Assembly (NCBI GenBank): GCA_037367405.1
Contig: JAZKJV010010533.1
Coordinates: 1 to 64,000 of the forward strand
Length of the DNA: 64,000 bases
Source: Ottelia alismoides
Taxonomy: Eukaryota; Streptophyta; Magnoliopsida; Alismatales; Hydrocharitaceae
Direction of reading: 5' to 3'
Position numbers and translations under genes: made by a program. This document shows, one piece after another, positions 1 to 10,709 of this stretch (position 1 is its first letter; every line of letters begins with the position of its first letter). The notes beneath the pieces were generated by a model. The model ran no database searches, was not told the DNA's origin, and worked only from the letters and a program-made list of their open reading frames with translations.

Positions 1-1256
1 TAGCGAGCTGTTAGGTGCCGAAAATTTTCTTAAAGACCGGCCCAAATTCTTACGACTAGTTGCATCCACTTTCAGCCAGTATGGATGTAAGTACGGACCG
101 TAAAACGACTACCTGTGTTACTTAAGGATGGAGCGTTACACGATGTCCCTTAAACCACCCACTCTGCTAAGAATATCTGAACTACCCGCAGATCCTCACT
201 AAGAAGTAGCTAATCGTTTTTAGAATCAGTAGTCTGAATGAAAATTTCGGAGCTGGGTTCTAACATTAAGTGTCGTCTCTTGCTCACTCAGACAGATAAA
301 TGAATCCAAGGTCGGGGTTACTCTCCCGCAAAAATTCTTGATTTTATGGATGGATTTAATCAGCTTTGTTTAACAATCCTAAATTTTAATTAGGTGATCA
401 CTAAAGTATCCTAATTTTAATTAGGTGATCACTAAAATATTAGATGACCATGTCGACCGTCCAGTCCTAATTTCCTTTAAAAATATATGATAAAACAGGA
501 GGGAGAAATTCGAAAAAAGCCGATGCATGTGAAACAATGATGTTTGCTCAAATAGAAGATTTACAGTTATTCCTCACAATCTTCATGTGGGATGTAATAC
601 GAGAATTGAAAAATTAATCTATATGAATATAAGCCAATGAAAACCGCACCTAGCAGAAAGTTCTATTAGCCGGGAAGAAATGAGTTAATTTTTTGATAAA
701 GTTGAACGGTCTAATGTGCGTCTCAATTAAAGTGCAGTGTGGCCCTAGGTTCTACGAGCGCAATCAAAAATTTAAAAGCTCTAATAGTCATATGTGCAGG
801 TCTAACCTAAGCTCCATCAAGTCGGGCCCCACCCTCACCGGAGAGTGAACATGCCACGACACACCACAAAAAAAGTTCAAGGTCTTTTTACACATACGAG
901 AGTCTAAATGACACAGATATAATGAGAAATTAATTACAAAAAATTAAATTGCAGAAAATAATCCTAGACTCTATGCTCTCTCACGACTCGACTTGATCTT
1001 AATTTAATTGCAGTTTTTTCGAGCATCAGTGAAGATGTGTCGGTTTTGTGAGAAACCGCTCCACGTACATTGTGTACCTCGCAAGAAAAATAAGAGAGAG
1101 AATGTAATAGAGTGACTCAAAATTTATAAAAATAAAGACAAAAAATAAATGCAAAAAATAAATGAAAAATGTACAATGGCACGTTCGGGGGTTAGACTAC
1201 ACGAAGGTATTGAAAACAAAGCACTTAAATTTTTAGACAAAACTAAGTCGTTTGCC
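1..1256 (-). other. 5' untranslated leader of a minus-strand family II Athila-type element (runs off left edge)
   Basis: This is the stretch that follows the primer-binding site at 1257-1274 when read on the minus strand, so it is the internal leader of an element continuing left of the window. Its identity is supported by resemblance to the leader of the plus-strand element at 30703-31961: the block around 790-870, read in reverse complement, matches 31130-31215 (the shared stretch around GTGTGTCGAGACC, CACTCTCC and GGTGGGGC). No long open reading frame is present. Inferred role: it would hold packaging and translation signals in the genomic RNA. Confidence 0.75.
376..438. repeat. Two-copy 32/31-bp tandem repeat in the leader
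   Basis: Unit 1 is 376-407 and unit 2 is 408-438. They share TTTTAATTAGGTGATCACTA and differ by one missing base and one substitution near the end. Each unit contains the palindrome TGATCA. Probably a local slippage duplication inside the element leader. Confidence 0.85.
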
Positions 1257-1274
1257 TCCCCGACAATGACGCCA
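1257..1274 (-). promoter_or_regulatory. Primer-binding site (tRNA-Asp type), minus strand
   Basis: On the minus strand it reads TGGCGTCATTGTCGGGGA. The complement of the 3' end of plant tRNA-Asp is TGGCGCCGTTGCCGGGGA; the three differences are all C-to-T or G-to-A transitions. It lies two bases beyond the LTR end, as expected for the site where minus-strand DNA synthesis is primed. The tRNA-Asp type is characteristic of Athila-lineage Ty3/gypsy elements. Confidence 0.9.
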
Positions 1275-1276
1275 TC

Positions 1277-4200
1277 TGACGAGCCCAGAAATGCCCCTTG
1301 TTAGTTTGTGAGAATTATGCTTTAAAATTAATGATGAATGTTTTGTTGTAGGCAGGAAATTCAGAATCGATTAAGAAATAACCACAATAAATTAATCAAT
1401 TTTATTCGATGTGGTTTATGTTTATTTTACTTGGGCAAGTCCCAAGGTTGAACTTAAGGAGGGGAACAACCTAGAATTTGTCTATCAAAGTTCGTTCACA
1501 GTTTTCGAGACGGTATTTTTGGTATTTTTAATGCAATTTTGGGATGCAAAATGCAAAAGTGGTCAATTTTAGGACTAAAATGCAATTTTTAATCAAACCA
1601 TGTTCGAGAAATGCGAACTTGGCCAAGATGTAAAATATGATAAAATGAATGCACTGTATTTTTTTGGAATTTTGGTTGCAAACTTATGAATGCAAACATA
1701 GTGGATTTTAATAATTAATTATAAAAAGTATTAAACCTATTTATTTTCAAGAGATAAAATTATCCAGGATCTATCACTAGGTGATTGATCTCAGAAAAAT
1801 CCTAAACCTTAAAAACTCAAGATTTAATACCTATTACAAATTAAATATTAAAATATACATAATGATTTTTATAGGACAAACCATACATGGAAATCCAATT
1901 CTGTTTGGGCACAATGTTAAACACAATTAATTTTTTTATCCGTGATTTTTGGCAATTTTCAGAGCTATGGTTAATTAATTATGAATTTTAAAGCATAAAA
2001 GAGGTAAAATATGCAATTTTTCACAAAACAATTAATCATTAATTAACCACTATCACAAAATGTCACAAACATGTCATGATGAAGAGAATTAATTGTAGAA
2101 CAAAATGCATATTTTTAATTAATAAAATGATGTAATAAAGAGTTCTAAATTAACATGGGAACACAAGGGTATTTGTGCAATTACAATAATTAAATATATA
2201 TAACAAATTGCACTGGAAGAGTCAAAATGTAACTACCAGAACTTCTGGGGTAATATCTGCAATTTACCTGAGTGGTCACATGCTATGTGACCACTGGGTT
2301 AGTGGACTGCTGCGCAAATACGAAGAGAGGGAGGGGGCATCTGCAATTTTTCCACCCACGCACGTGGGGTCACGTGAGGAGGAGTCCTCTTTCCAGACAT
2401 TCCCCCACCCCACGTGCGACGCACGTGGCGGGGGCCTCGGGCTTCGTGCCCGGTGGAGCTTCGGTGGAAGGGGGCGGTGCAGGCTTCTCGGCCGAGGAAG
2501 CGAGGCGCATCATGCAGAGGGGATCGATAGTGCAAGCTTCTGGTGTGAGGATCCCCTTATGCGGTGGTGGCTCGTGGCCCTGGGAGTGAGGGGACCTTCG
2601 GTTAGCGGCTGGTGGCAGTTCGATGGCGATGGTCGGCTGGAGGTTGGTGGCTCGCTGACGCGACGAAGCTGGTGACGGGCGGAGGTGAACGTCGCTCGGT
2701 GGAGTTGACGGGGATGTCAGTAGATGTGCATTGGTGGCGTGCTGTCGTTGACGGAGGATTGAAGCTCCAAGTGGCTCGACAGCACAAAGCTAGAGCAAGG
2801 AAAGAGCCGTTACGGGCGTGGGCTCTGCAACGACATCGTAGGAGGGGGACGCCGGATCTCGTCGACGCAAAGTGGGAGGCCGGAGCTATCACCTCTGGTG
2901 CCCTCCTCTTGGTTCTCATGTAGGGTAATCGGCGGATGCCGGAGTCGAGGCACGGTGGGCTTCGTTTATAGGATGAGAAGTGCTGGCAATGGATCTCTGA
3001 TTGATACGATTGGAGGAATGGAGATGAGAATTGCGAGTCAATTTGGAAGAGGGACAACGTCGTCTGAATGAGATTTGAGGAGGGGATAGGCCGGCGGGAT
3101 TCACGGAAAAGGGCGAGATTGGAAGGTGGGGTATGTGCGGGGAGATGGGCGGTGGTGCCTCCTCAGATGGAAGGTGGAGGAGCAGCGCGGAGGCTATGGC
3201 AACTGGCCATGGATGGAAGGAGGTGGTCGGTGCTTGGGCGAATTGGAAAGTGGGAAGATGACAACACATGCTGGGCACGTGCATTGGGGAGCACGTGCGC
3301 AACACGTGCGAGGGTTATATATTATTTATTTTTTATTTTTTATTTTTAAAATAAATGAAAAATAAAGGTTAAAATGGGTGACACGTGGCAGCTCCAAAAA
3401 AATGAAAATAAATACCATAATAAATATGTAAAAATAGTTAATGACCTCGGATCGAAAATTTTCTTCACAAAAATTTCTTGTCTCGATGAGATCTACAACT
3501 TTAATAAAGAGACCAAAACCAAAATCGATCATTTGCACAAAGTGATATATTTGGGTTATCCCATGTACATAGAATACCTTGATTTTCAAGTTTTACATTT
3601 TTTGTCATTTTTTAAACTAGATAAAAATCTGAAAAATATGATAAAATCAAAGATAAAAATATTTACACGTTAATCTATTTTTTGGATTTTTATTAATTAA
3701 AAAAAAATAAGAAATAAAATAAAATACAAAAAATGATAATTTTTGCACAGACAGTTAGTGAAGACTCGAACTGAGTTAATTTCTTTGATTTCAAGCTTAG
3801 TTTAATTTTGGATTTTTACGCATTTTAATAAAACTTTTATCAAAAAATAAATGAAAAAAGAAATAAAATAAAATGAGTAATTATGTATATAAAAATAATA
3901 GGTTAAAAACCACTAAAATACAAAATGTAAAAGGCCCAAAACCCAACTTTCACATATGAGCTCCGATTCACTTGAACTTGGTCTTGTTTTGAAGGTAATT
4001 GAATGTACATTAGTTCAAAAGTGAGTAGGATCAAATCAGATACTGGATGAGGAAGATATCAAGGTTTTAGTTCGGAAATCCTAGAATTAGGGTTTGGGTT
4101 TCTAGTCCACTTATTTAAGTTAGTGATTTTTATATTTTTCATTTATTCTTGTTAGTAATATGTAGATAGTGGAGTTGGTTTCAGGTTATTTGGAGTTAGC

Positions 4201-4420
4201 ATGAATTAGTTAAAAATGAGGGAAATTAGGCTATTTTATAGGTCAATTGGGCTAGGATTTTTGGCTTTCTTATTTTGTGCAATATTTGAGTGATAAAATG
4301 CAATTCTTATTAATACATGCGTGAATGCTAATTATGCAAAATAAATGAAAAAATGCTAATGAATTTTAGGGATTTGAGCTTAATTAATGATTTTTAGAGT
4401 CATGAATATGAGATTCATTA
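1277..4420 (-). mobile_element. Family II Athila-type LTR, full length, flanked by both PPT and PBS
   Basis: A 3144-bp LTR on the minus strand. Its right edge reads TAATGAATCTCATATTCATG on the minus strand, matching the start TGATGAATATGTGACTCATC of the LTR at 27017 apart from a decayed second base. Its left edge is TGACGAGC (the usual CA end in reverse complement), two bases from a PBS. A polypurine tract lies directly to the right at 4421-4433. An LTR with a PPT on one side and a PBS on the other belongs to two internal regions at once. The GC-rich middle (about 2340-3310) produces spurious open frames on both strands and is the U3/R/U5 promoter region, not a gene. Confidence 0.88.
2361..3387 (-). 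promoter_or_regulatory. G-box-rich promoter island of the LTR
   Basis: Eight CACGTG hexamers lie at 2361, 2371, 2411, 2422, 3276, 3292, 3303 and 3382, in the GC-rich centre of the LTR. A TATA-like box reading TCCTATAAAC on the minus strand lies at 2964-2973, so four G-boxes are upstream and four downstream of it. CACGTG is the core bound by plant bZIP and bHLH factors. That this drives the element's transcription is inference. Confidence 0.5.
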
Positions 4421-4433
4421 TCCCCCTATACTT
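4421..4433 (-). promoter_or_regulatory. Polypurine tract, minus strand
   Basis: The minus strand reads AAGTATAGGGGGA immediately before the LTR start at 4420, preceded by GACGAGCATGGTTT, a context commonly seen before the 3' LTR of plant Athila/Tat elements. It is the site of plus-strand DNA priming during reverse transcription. Confidence 0.88.
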
Positions 4434-5660
4434 AAACCATGCTCGTCCCTGAGCATCAAAAGCAATGCAATGAGGTAAAATGAGATTGGGTTTCATACCA
4501 AGACCATGAGCTGAAGGTGAAAATGGAACTAGACTCGACCTTTGGATTATTAGTTTGGCGGAACTTCTGCCAGACTTAGAATTTTTAAAATCAACAAACC
4601 TTCAAGTTCTACACATCATTGTCAGTTTTGGCTAAGAAGTCATATTAGATCAATCCTCCTCCCAAAGCATACCCTGTGAACATTGAACAATCGACTCAAG
4701 TGTGTGAAGGGTTTTAGCTCTCCCCATCCAGAATGCTAGACTATCATGCAGACCTCCTCTCTGGTAACTCATCCTCGGGGGATCAGATATTTCCTTCTAA
4801 GGTCTATCGCACTGTGTTCACAATCGAATATAGGGAGAAGTTAGAAGAAGGAGAAAGATCTGGAGGGTGGCAAGTGTAGTCACCTCTCCTTGTGAAGCCG
4901 ACCAGTTTAGCCAAGTCTCCACCAAGATCTGCGGGTTTTCTTGAAGCTTCGACCCTTTTTTGGTCAAATGTTTATTTGATAGTGGCTTCCTTGTATTTGG
5001 ATTTTTGGTAGCTCTGCTTGGATCTTGTTATGCCTCTACGGATATGGAATCTTTTTTATTACATGTTTTGGGGTCTTAGAAAAATTGTGCCCAGGCATCC
5101 ATCCCTTTTTTGAAGCTTTATTTCAACCCGTACTCCGGTCTTTAGATGTCCACGCCACCAGAAAAGAAACTCACACAGTCTTCCAACACCACGTCTAAGT
5201 TGAGCTAAGTGCATAGTGCGAGAGTACAAGTTGATTCCATATTCCAGAGTCGTACCAAGAATGAAGAGACGAGGTTAAACACTAAGAGTCAAACGCTGCA
5301 CATTTCATGTGGAACTCAAAGAATTGAGTCATAGACCTGAAGCTTCTAAAATTCTATTTCTCGGTGAAGTTCCTTTGAAAATTATGTGGATTAAGGTCAA
5401 GTCCAGACCACTCTTGGTTTCTGCTCACAACTCGGTTCAGAACTCAAAGGTTTTTCACAAATGCAAATGTATGTAATGTTGGATGAAGTGCACGTGTGGG
5501 AAATGCAGACACAACATTTTTTTGTTTTGTTTTTTTAATGCAAGGATTTTTATTGTTTTTTTTGTTTTTTTCAAGTTAGTTACCTGCCCCGTAAATACAT
5601 ATAGACTTATGCGAAAGTACGAGCTATGGGTAAAATATATACATAGTATATATACACACC
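4434..5660 (-). other. 3' non-coding domain of a family II element
   Basis: Non-coding spacer between the hairpin array and the PPT. Segments of it recur in the same position of other elements here: 4913-5460 matches 56597-57130 (element A tail) closely, and weaker counterparts occur at 11520-12670, 16155-17290 and 34440-35480. There is no open frame of note. In several Athila lineages this interval carries an env-like ORF; none is visible here. Confidence 0.7.
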
Positions 5661-5663
5661 TCC

Positions 5664-5929
5664 CTATACTTAGCGAGTGTTGTGTCCTTAGAGCACAAGA
5701 AGCGTAGAGAAGATATAGCTTGGACTAAGCATAAGAGAGTGAACAAGAAAAAGATAGATCGGCCCACCCCCTATACTTAGGCTATGAACAGTCTAAGTAT
5801 AGAAGAAGAGCGAAACTGAGGTGGTCTGGAGAGGTGAATGAGGAGAGTATAGGAGAGGTGAATGAGGAGAGTATATACAGATGAGCATCGGTTCCCCCTA
5901 TACTTAGACTTTGGTCAACCTAAGTATAG
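5664..5929 (-). repeat. Hairpin array with PPT-like arms (family II tail)
   Basis: Three inverted repeats. CTATACTTAG at 5664-5673 pairs imperfectly with CTAAGCATAA at 5725-5734. CTATACTTAG at 5771-5780 pairs perfectly with CTAAGTATAG at 5793-5802. CTATACTTAG at 5898-5907 pairs perfectly with 5920-5929. Read on the element's minus strand, right arms are followed by runs of G (AAGTATAGGGGG), the same string as the PPT at 4421-4433. Confidence 0.9.
5828..5875. repeat. Perfect 24-bp tandem duplication inside the hairpin array
   Basis: The 24-base unit starting GGAGAGGTGAATGAGG occurs at 5828-5851 and again, identically, at 5852-5875, between the second and third hairpins. A single counterpart is seen in the element A array near 57500-57525. 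Being identical, it is likely a recent slippage event compared with the rest of this decayed element. Confidence 0.9.
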
Positions 5930-5960
5930 AAGAAGGGTGGAAATGGAGCGATAGGACCTT

Positions 5961-6730
5961 GTAGCCATCAGCCACATGCAAGGGGAAGAATAAAGTAACC
6001 ATGGAGGAGTCGTCGTCTTCTTCTGCATCAGCCGAACCAATAGCCAGATCAAGTGATGAATAAGAAGAAGGAGAAGCAATGCCAAAAATAAAAAAAAATC
6101 AGCAAAATCAAAAACACCAAAAAGAAAGCACCAACAGCAGTAGCTGAAGCACCAACCAACCAACCTTGGAGGAGACCGCACCTACAGTCGATCCGATGTC
6201 AGCCGATGGAGCATCACCTGAAGACTATGGATGCTCACCTTTCCTGGATGTCCCTACTCATTTTAATCTTCCACATGTACAACCTGATGTGGGCACAGAT
6301 TTTGTTGTAACTAAGAACACTATTTCCACAACTGCTTCTGATTCTGTATATATTCCAATTCCAGATGCAATGAGAAAATCCAAAAAATCAAAAATTTGAA
6401 AACTGCCGTGTTTGATCCTGATGTTGTGGAATAATTCAGAATCTTGTTTCTTGAAATGCCTCTTCTCAAAGACATCAAGTACATGCCTAACATCAAGAAA
6501 TGTTTGAAGGAGGCATGTACCTCAAAGAGACAACCGCGAAAAGCTCGTGAAAGAAATGTAAAGCACATTCTCATTGAGGCTACAATAAATGCAATCAATA
6601 ATCTCCCAATAAAGAAGAAGGACATGACGTCAGTTCTCAAGGAATTTGGGTTAGGACCACTCAAGTCCTCTAGAATGATTCTGCACTGCAATTCACAGAC
6701 ACATCTCTTAAGCAGCCCCGAGGAGTCCTG
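5961..6730 (+). pseudogene. Element B: end of gag and start of protease, 5'-truncated
   Basis: Start of the plus-strand coding remnant of element B. The reading runs through a Glu/Ser-rich gag-to-protease linker (around 6001-6399) and then a region at 6444-6731 starting MFLEMPLLKDIKYMPNI, which aligns with the protease-proximal region of element A (61680-61333). The protease active-site segment is deleted: the reading goes from KKKDM almost directly to LGPLKSS, whereas the other copies have a D/N-N-G-S segment between them. Gag core, PBS and 5' LTR are absent. The left junction, near 5950-6000, abuts the oppositely oriented family II tail, so it is a rearrangement breakpoint rather than an insertion end. 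Confidence 0.8.
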
Positions 6731-7400
6731 AAGATGTCATCGTCATCGTTCAGGGGATGCAGTTTCCTATGGACTTCATAGTTCTAGACATGGCCACTTC
6801 AGCCCTCTTCTGCATACCCCAATAAACCTTGGTCGTTAGTTCCTTCAAATGTCCAAGGCAGTGGTTAACTATGGCACCAGACAGATAACATTCCATTGCC
6901 AATTGAGATGATAGTGCCTAAACTTTCAGCATCTACATCAAATGAGAGTGAGCTGGTAGAGCAGCGAACTGAGGATCGTGACTTTTTAGCCTAAATCCGA
7001 GATATCAACTATTTATGGATGACATTGAAACCCAAGTTTCCTCTCCAAGAGAAAGGCTTGGACAACACAGTCAAATTCCCAGATGTCCTTGAAGATGAGA
7101 TTCTTGCTGACTTGCCTGATGAATACATCCATGGCCACCTGTCTTTGGTAGAGAAAGAGAACATCATTGAAAATTTCTGTGAACAAGATTCTATCATCGA
7201 AGAATTCTGTGCAGAACTGCACTTAGAGCCTACAATGCCAATTGTGGACACACAACAGATGAAAATCCAACACTATCGCCCTGCACAGTAGCAGAAGTCA
7301 ACACTTAGCTGAACCAATCCCCACCGGAACCCAAACCACTTCTAGCAAACATGAAGTATGCCTTCCTTGCGGGCACACCTAACATGTTCCCTGTAATCAT
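6731..7400 (+). pseudogene. Element B: protease end and acidic linker remnant
   Basis: Heavily decayed frame between protease and reverse transcriptase. A 90-residue open stretch at 7019-7291 is acidic (rich in Glu and Asp), like the Ser/Glu-rich linker of element A at 60541-61281. It is followed around 7340-7440 by a conserved motif, MKYAFLAGTPNMFPVII, that corresponds to LKYAFLNG in element A just before the RT domain. Linker regions of this kind separate PR and RT in Athila polyproteins. Confidence 0.7.
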
Positions 7401-8165
7401 AATTCACAGCTAACTGAGGAACAAGAATCTTGTACTAGAAGAACCGTAAGGCTATAGGCTGGAAAATTTCCGATCTCCATGGGTATAAACCCCTCACTAT
7501 GCTTGCACCACATATACCTTGAAGAAGATAGTAAGCCCTCTCGCGAATTCAGCTCAGATTAAATCCAAACCTGTGGGAGGTTGTGATGAATGAGATAATG
7601 AAATGATGCGATGTGGGATTCATATATCCCATCTTCGACTCAAAATGGGTGATTCCCCTCCATGTTGTGCCCTAGAGGTCAGGGATCACCATGATCAAGA
7701 ATGATAAATGAGTGGAGATCGCCACCAGAGTTTCAACATCATGGAGCGTATGTGTGGATTACATACATCTAAATTCAGCAACCAAGAAAGATCATTTTCA
7801 CTCCCCTTCATCGATCAGATAGTTGAAAGACTGGCCGCGAAGGAATATTTCTATTTCTTGGATGGATACTCTGGTTACAATCAAGTCGCCATTGCTCCTG
7901 AAGATCAAGAAAAGACTACCTTCACCTGTTTGTTTGGGACATATGCCTTCCGCAGAATGTCGTTCGGGTGTGCAACGCTTCAGCGATGTTCCATCAATGT
8001 ATGTTGGTAGTATTTGCAGGTATGGTTGGAAGTTTTCTCAAGGTCTTCATGGACGATTTCTCGGTCTATGGAGACAGCTTTGATCACTGCTTATCTTATC
8101 TGGACCGAGTTCTGAAAAGATGCTGTGAAGTGAACCTTGTGCTCTCGTGGGAGATTTTATGGTGA
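7401..8165 (+). pseudogene. Element B: reverse transcriptase, frameshifted
   Basis: RNA-directed DNA polymerase domain of the Ty3/gypsy Athila lineage. Recognisable pieces are the palm motif YSGYNQVAIAPEDQEKTTFTC (7868-7930, frame 1), FGTYAFRRMSFG, and the catalytic box VFMDDFSVYGDSF (8041-8085, frame 3), the plant gypsy form of YxDD with both Asp present. The reading changes frame near 7965 and again near 8150, and the N-terminal part at 7440-7700 is broken by several stops. It would copy element RNA into DNA in virus-like particles, but no functional protein can come from this copy. Confidence 0.92.
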
Positions 8166-9073
8166 CAGAAGGTATTGTGCTTGGCCATGCCATCTCAAAG
8201 CGTGGCGTGAAGGTGGATCCTGCGACGGTGAAGGTGATTTCAAAACTAGAGACACCTACAAATTTGAAGCATGTTAGATCATTCTTAGGGCATGTCGGTT
8301 TCTATCAACGATTTATCAAAGATTTCAGCAAAATCGCCCGACCCCTGATCGAGCTTTTAGGCAAGGAGACAGACTTTATTGTCGATGACAGAGTCCTCCA
8401 GGCCTTTACACAGTTGAAAGAAGTAATCACTCTGGCCCCGATCCTTCAACTGCCAGATTGGTCTCTACCATTTGAGATCGTGACTGATGCTTCTGATTAT
8501 GCCATCGGGGTAGTTTTAGGACAAAGGAGAGATCATATTCCATTTGCTATTCACTATGCTAGCAAAACTCTTGATGAAGCACAAAGAAATTACACTATCA
8601 TTGAAAAAGAGTTGCTGATAGTAGTATTTGCCCTGGAGAAATTCATATCCCATTTGCTTGGATCCAAGGTTATAGTATATATAGATCACTCAGCCATCAA
8701 GTACCTACAAGACAAGAAGGATGCCAAACCACGATTAATCAGATGGATCCTTCTGCTCCAGGAGTTTGACCTTGAAATTCATGATAAACCTGGAGTCAAA
8801 AATGTGGTGGCCAATCACTTGTCAAGACTGCTAGACTTGGACACTCTTGCACATAACCTATTGCCGATCATAGAGACTTTTTCAGATGAAGCCATCTTGT
8901 CAGTCACCTCACTCCTCTGGTTTGCCGATATTGTGAACTATCTTGTATCTAAGAAAACTCCACAAGATTGGCATAAGCTAAAAAGAGACAAGTTTTTGTC
9001 GGATATCCACTTCTACCAATGGGAGGATCCATATCTTTTTCGTGAGGGAGCTGACTACATCTGGAGAAGATGA
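8147..9073 (+). pseudogene. Element B: RT thumb/connection and RNase H, longest open stretch of the element
   Basis: A 308-residue open reading with RT connection motifs ([27 protein letters not shown]) and an RNase H domain: [13 protein letters not shown] (first Asp), YTIIEKEL (Glu), [10 protein letters not shown] (second Asp). The last catalytic position reads VVANHLSRL where element A has VVADHL, an Asp-to-Asn change at 8813-8815 (GAT to AAT). RNase H removes template RNA during reverse transcription. The start of integrase (WRR) is reached just before the stop at 9073. Confidence 0.93.
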
Positions 9074-10264
9074 ATTCCTCAGGAGGAGGTCCATAGTACC
9101 CTCGAGCATTGCCACTCTAGAGAATCAGGAGGACACCACTCTGGAAGAAGGACAACAACAAAAGTACTACAATGCGGCCTTTGGCAGCTGACTCTATTCA
9201 AAGACACAAAAGACTTTGCCAAACATTGCACTGACTATCAGAAAATGGGTGGTACCATTCGAATGAGAGACATAATGCCTCTGAAGTACATTCAGATTTT
9301 GAGATGTGTTTGATGCATGGGGCATTGACTTCATGGGCCCATTCCCTAACAGACAAGGATTAGAGTACATTCTGCTCGCTATCAATTATGTAAGATGTTG
9401 GGTGGAGGGTATCCCGACCCGAACAACTAACAGTCGTACTGTCTGCCGATTTCTAAAAGATCACATCATCGCAAGGTTCAGGATCCCCAAAATATTGATA
9501 TCTGATGGGGGTAGCCACTTCATCAACAAAGAGGTGAAGAAGTTGTCACAAGAATTCTTCATAGAACATCATGTCACCTCTCTGTACCACCCACAGTCCA
9601 ATGACCTTGCCGAATGTTCAAATAGGGAGATAAAGACAATATTGCAGAAACTCGTACGCCCTGACATGAGTAATTGGTCGCAATTGCTGGACTCAGTATT
9701 ATGGGCCTATTGGACTGCATACAAGTAACCGTTAGAATGTCTCCCTACTACCTGGTATACGACAAGCCATGTCATCTGCCCGTGGAACTGATTCAAATCA
9801 CTATGGACAATCACCATTTGTAATTTGGATTCCAAGAAGGGAGGACAAAACAAAAAGTTAGATCTGAATCAACTCCTTGAATTCCACGAGTATGCATATG
9901 ACAACTACCTGATGTACAAAGAAAAGGTCAAGAAGTAGCATGATAAGCACATCCGCCGCAAGACCTTCGAGCCGGAACAGAAAATGTGGTTGTTTGATGC
10001 AAAGCTCAAAATATTCCCAAGGAAATTGAAGAGCAAGTGGACATGGCCTTTCATAGTGAAACATGTGTGTGACAACGGAAGTATCATCATATCTGGTATG
10101 TCAACTGACGCACAATCATTCGTGATCAACAGATAACTTCTGAAGCCTTATCTTGAACATGACACATTTCTGTCCATGATCGATTCAATTTAGGTGGTCC
10201 ATGAGGAAGAACTCACATCCACAACATCCATGCATGAAGAGGAAGCTAGCAAAAGCATTTTTTA
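9074..10264 (+). pseudogene. Element B: integrase, frameshifted
   Basis: N-terminal HHCC zinc-binding region at about 9085-9290, with the last Cys replaced (HCTDYQKMG where element A has SCPICQRMG). The core domain lies at 9306-9728 with the D,D,E residues in [15 protein letters not shown] and CSNREI. A stop follows at 9728 and the C-terminal domain continues with breaks to about 10264, including WTWPFIVKHV. Integrase inserts the cDNA into the chromosome. Core catalytic residues survive although the frame does not. Confidence 0.9.
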
Positions 10265-10342
10265 ATAATTAATCATTTTCTTCTTTTCTTCTTTTCACTC
10301 GTTTGTTCTTTCGAAAAGTCACAATCATCCCATACATCATTG

Positions 10343-10699
10343 CTATACTTAGGATATACTTCATCCTAAGTATAGAGGGGATGAATGCATTCGGGCGCTC
10401 ATTCTTTGATCCCTCATCTGTCTCCTCAACTTTTGATGTTCTTTCTATACTTAGGGATATTTTAGCCAAGTGTTGGGGGAGACAGGCCGAGCCGTTGAGT
10501 TATCATTTATTCATTTCCCACCCTCGACCCTCCCTGCATTTGTATATAGACTACTATACTTATGATTAATTGATTCTGATTGGGGGGGAGGTTGATTCCC
10601 TATTCCTTAGTCATTATAGCACATAATTTTCTATATTTAGTATGGGTTATGTATTCCTTTCTCTTCGATCTATGAGGACATAACTCAAGCTAAGTATAG
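10343..10699 (+). repeat. Hairpin array with PPT-like arms (element B tail)
   Basis: CTATACTTAG at 10343-10352 pairs with CTAAGTATAG at 10366-10375. CTATACTTAG at 10445-10454 has lost its partner arm (a decayed AAGTGTTGGGGGA follows near 10470). CTATATTTAG at 10631-10640 pairs with CTAAGTATAG at 10690-10699, which is followed by a run of Gs. The last stem extends through GAGGACATAACTCAAG and is the PPT-proximal hairpin type found in all five arrays. Confidence 0.9.
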
Positions 10700-10709
10700 G
10701 GGGGGTAAA

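Noticed and set aside
2208..3349. Cluster of short frames on both strands (up to 155 codons)
   Set aside because: GC-rich centre of the LTR at 1277-4420. Frames are not shared with the related LTRs.
4434..5660. Env-like third ORF of Athila elements
   Set aside because: The interval has the right position, but no frame above about 75 codons, and no transmembrane or signal sequence shared among the five tails.
5664..5929. CRISPR-like or satellite array
   Set aside because: The repeated 10-mers are arms of hairpins in two orientations with irregular spacing, in a plant retroelement tail; they are not direct repeats with unique spacers and not a satellite.
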